DNA of 23,086 nt from DASXRC01 sp036506495 (GTDB lineage: Bacteria; Actinomycetota; Actinomycetes; Mycobacteriales; Micromonosporaceae): positions 1 to 23,086 of the forward strand of contig DASXRQ010000236.1 in the NCBI GenBank assembly GCA_036506495.1, read 5' to 3'. A program made the position numbers and the translations under genes. Below, piece by piece: positions 22,323 through 23,086 of this stretch (position 1 is the stretch's first letter; each line of letters opens with the position of its first letter). Under the pieces are notes generated by a model that did no database searches, was not told where the DNA came from, and saw only the letters and a list, made by a program, of their open reading frames with translations.

Positions 22323-22670
22323 ATGAAGTACGTCATGCTGATCTATCAGGGCACCGCGCTTGAGCGACAGGCCGCGCTCCCCGAGGAGGAGCAGAAGCAG
22401 GTCTCCGCCGACTACCAAGGAATCAATCAGACGCCGGGCGTCAGCCCCGGGCTGCCGATGGGCCTCCCCCAGAACGCGACCACCGTGCGGGTCGAAGGCG
22501 GCAAGACCCTGACAACGGACGGCCCGTTCGTCGGGATGAAGGAGGCCGTCGGCGGTTGGATCATCCTCGAGGCCGACGACCTCGACGCGGCCATCGAGCT
22601 GGCCGCCCGCGTCCCTGCAGCGCGCTATGGTGGCGCCGTCGAGATCCGCCCCTCGGAGGTGTATTGGTAG
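22323..22670 (+). CDS. DGPF/YCII-domain protein
   Basis: The 115-residue cytoplasmic protein has the YCII fold: KYVMLIYQG at the start, then LTTDGPFVGMKEAVGGWIIL (residues 61-80) with the DGPF motif, and ARYGGAVEIRPSEVYW at the end. Members are related to YciI, but no reaction is known for most. A strong GAGGAGG ribosome site precedes the ATG. It is the typical partner of ECF42 sigma factors, and its stop overlaps the start of that gene. The upstream promoter fits regulation by the neighbouring sigma factor. Confidence 0.92.
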   Translation: MKYVMLIYQGTALERQAALPEEEQKQVSADYQGINQTPGVSPGLPMGLPQNATTVRVEGGKTLTTDGPFVGMKEAVGGWIILEADDLDAAIELAARVPAARYGGAVEIRPSEVYW

Positions 22671-23086
22671 CGACGCTGGAACGGGTCTTCCGCGAGGAAT
22701 GGGGCCGCGTCCTCGCCACCCTGATCGGCTTCTTCGGCGACTTCGACCTCGCCGAAGAAGCCGCGCAGGAGGCGTTCGCCATCGCCGCCGAGCGATGGCC
22801 ACGCGACGGCGTCCCCCGCAACCCGCGCGCCTGGTTGATGACGACGGCTCGGAACCGAGCGACGGATCGCATCCGCCGCGACCGGGCCCTCGCGACGAAG
22901 TTCGGCCTGCTCGTCGCAGGCAATCGTGCTGAGGTGCCGATGAGGACCACGACGTTTCCCGACGAGCGCCTGGAGCTCATCTTCACCTGCTGTCACCCGG
23001 CGCTCGCGGTCGAGGCGCAGGTTGCGCTGACCCTGCGCACCCTCGGCGGGCTCACCACCGACGAGATCGCCCGCGCCTTTCTCGTA
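22664..23086 (+). CDS. ECF42-type RNA polymerase sigma factor, N-terminal part (runs off the window)
   Basis: The frame is open from TTG 22664 to the window end, 141 codons. Region 2 is seen as VFREEWGRVLATLIGFFGDF then AEEAAQEAFAIAAERWPRDG and NPRAWLMTTARNRATDRIRR. The characteristic DERLELIFTCCHPAL at 100-114 leads into region 4, VALTLRTLGGLTTDEIARAF. The TTG overlaps the end of the DGPF gene, with GGAGG four bases upstream, and no other start is available before region 2. ECF42 proteins carry a long C-terminal TPR-like extension instead of an anti-sigma partner; that part lies outside the window. The pairing with a DGPF gene supports the group assignment. Confidence 0.88.
   Translation, partial: MVATLERVFREEWGRVLATLIGFFGDFDLAEEAAQEAFAIAAERWPRDGVPRNPRAWLMTTARNRATDRIRRDRALATKFGLLVAGNRAEVPMRTTTFPDERLELIFTCCHPALAVEAQVALTLRTLGGLTTDEIARAFLV

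Overview
The window comes from a high-GC actinobacterium, most likely a member of the Micromonosporaceae or a close relative. The GC-rich codon use, OpcA, an actinobacterial-type sufR-B-D-(Rieske)-C-S-U-T operon, an acVLRF1 protein and a short MSERSERI-type in-frame element between genes all point this way. The family assignment rests on recognition of sequence style and gene order, not on a database search.

Region 1 (1-6822, minus strand) is a central carbon operon read tkt, tal, pgi, zwf, opcA. It joins the pentose phosphate pathway to glycolysis, and OpcA (cut by the window edge) is needed for active G6PDH. The genes are tightly coupled. Between zwf and opcA sits a 19-codon ORF that overlaps both neighbours by ATGA. 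Region 2 (6823-12029) holds two heme A genes, ctaB (plus) and ctaA (minus). Between them lie a small unknown protein, an ATP-grasp enzyme and a helical-repeat protein that resembles the non-zinc part of SWIM/DUF6880 proteins. Region 3 (12136-18757, plus) is the Fe-S cluster assembly operon sufR, sufB, sufD, Rieske ferredoxin, sufC, sufS, sufU, sufT. A candidate SufR operator lies on the sufR start codon, and a second small ORF element lies between sufC and sufS. A 65-bp inverted-repeat element follows.

Region 4 (18912-22093) contains a LysE-family exporter, an AlkD-like DNA alkylation repair protein, an acVLRF1 ribosome-rescue hydrolase and a neutral zinc metallopeptidase whose reading frame is broken near its 3' end. 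Region 5 (22258-23086) is a DGPF/YCII protein followed by the start of an ECF42-type sigma factor, preceded by a promoter that looks like the one ECF42 factors recognise.

The most unusual signals are at the small scale. The two in-frame mini-ORF elements share a GAGCGAAGCG core, and each ends in a hairpin next to the following start codon plus an ATGA overlap. Others are a perfect 16-bp hairpin placed inside the first codons of the ATP-grasp gene, a set of leaderless promoters of the form TACNNT-N6/7-(A/G)TG, and two convergent gene pairs whose stop codons share one CTAG. No tRNA, rRNA, CRISPR array, prophage or insertion sequence was seen.
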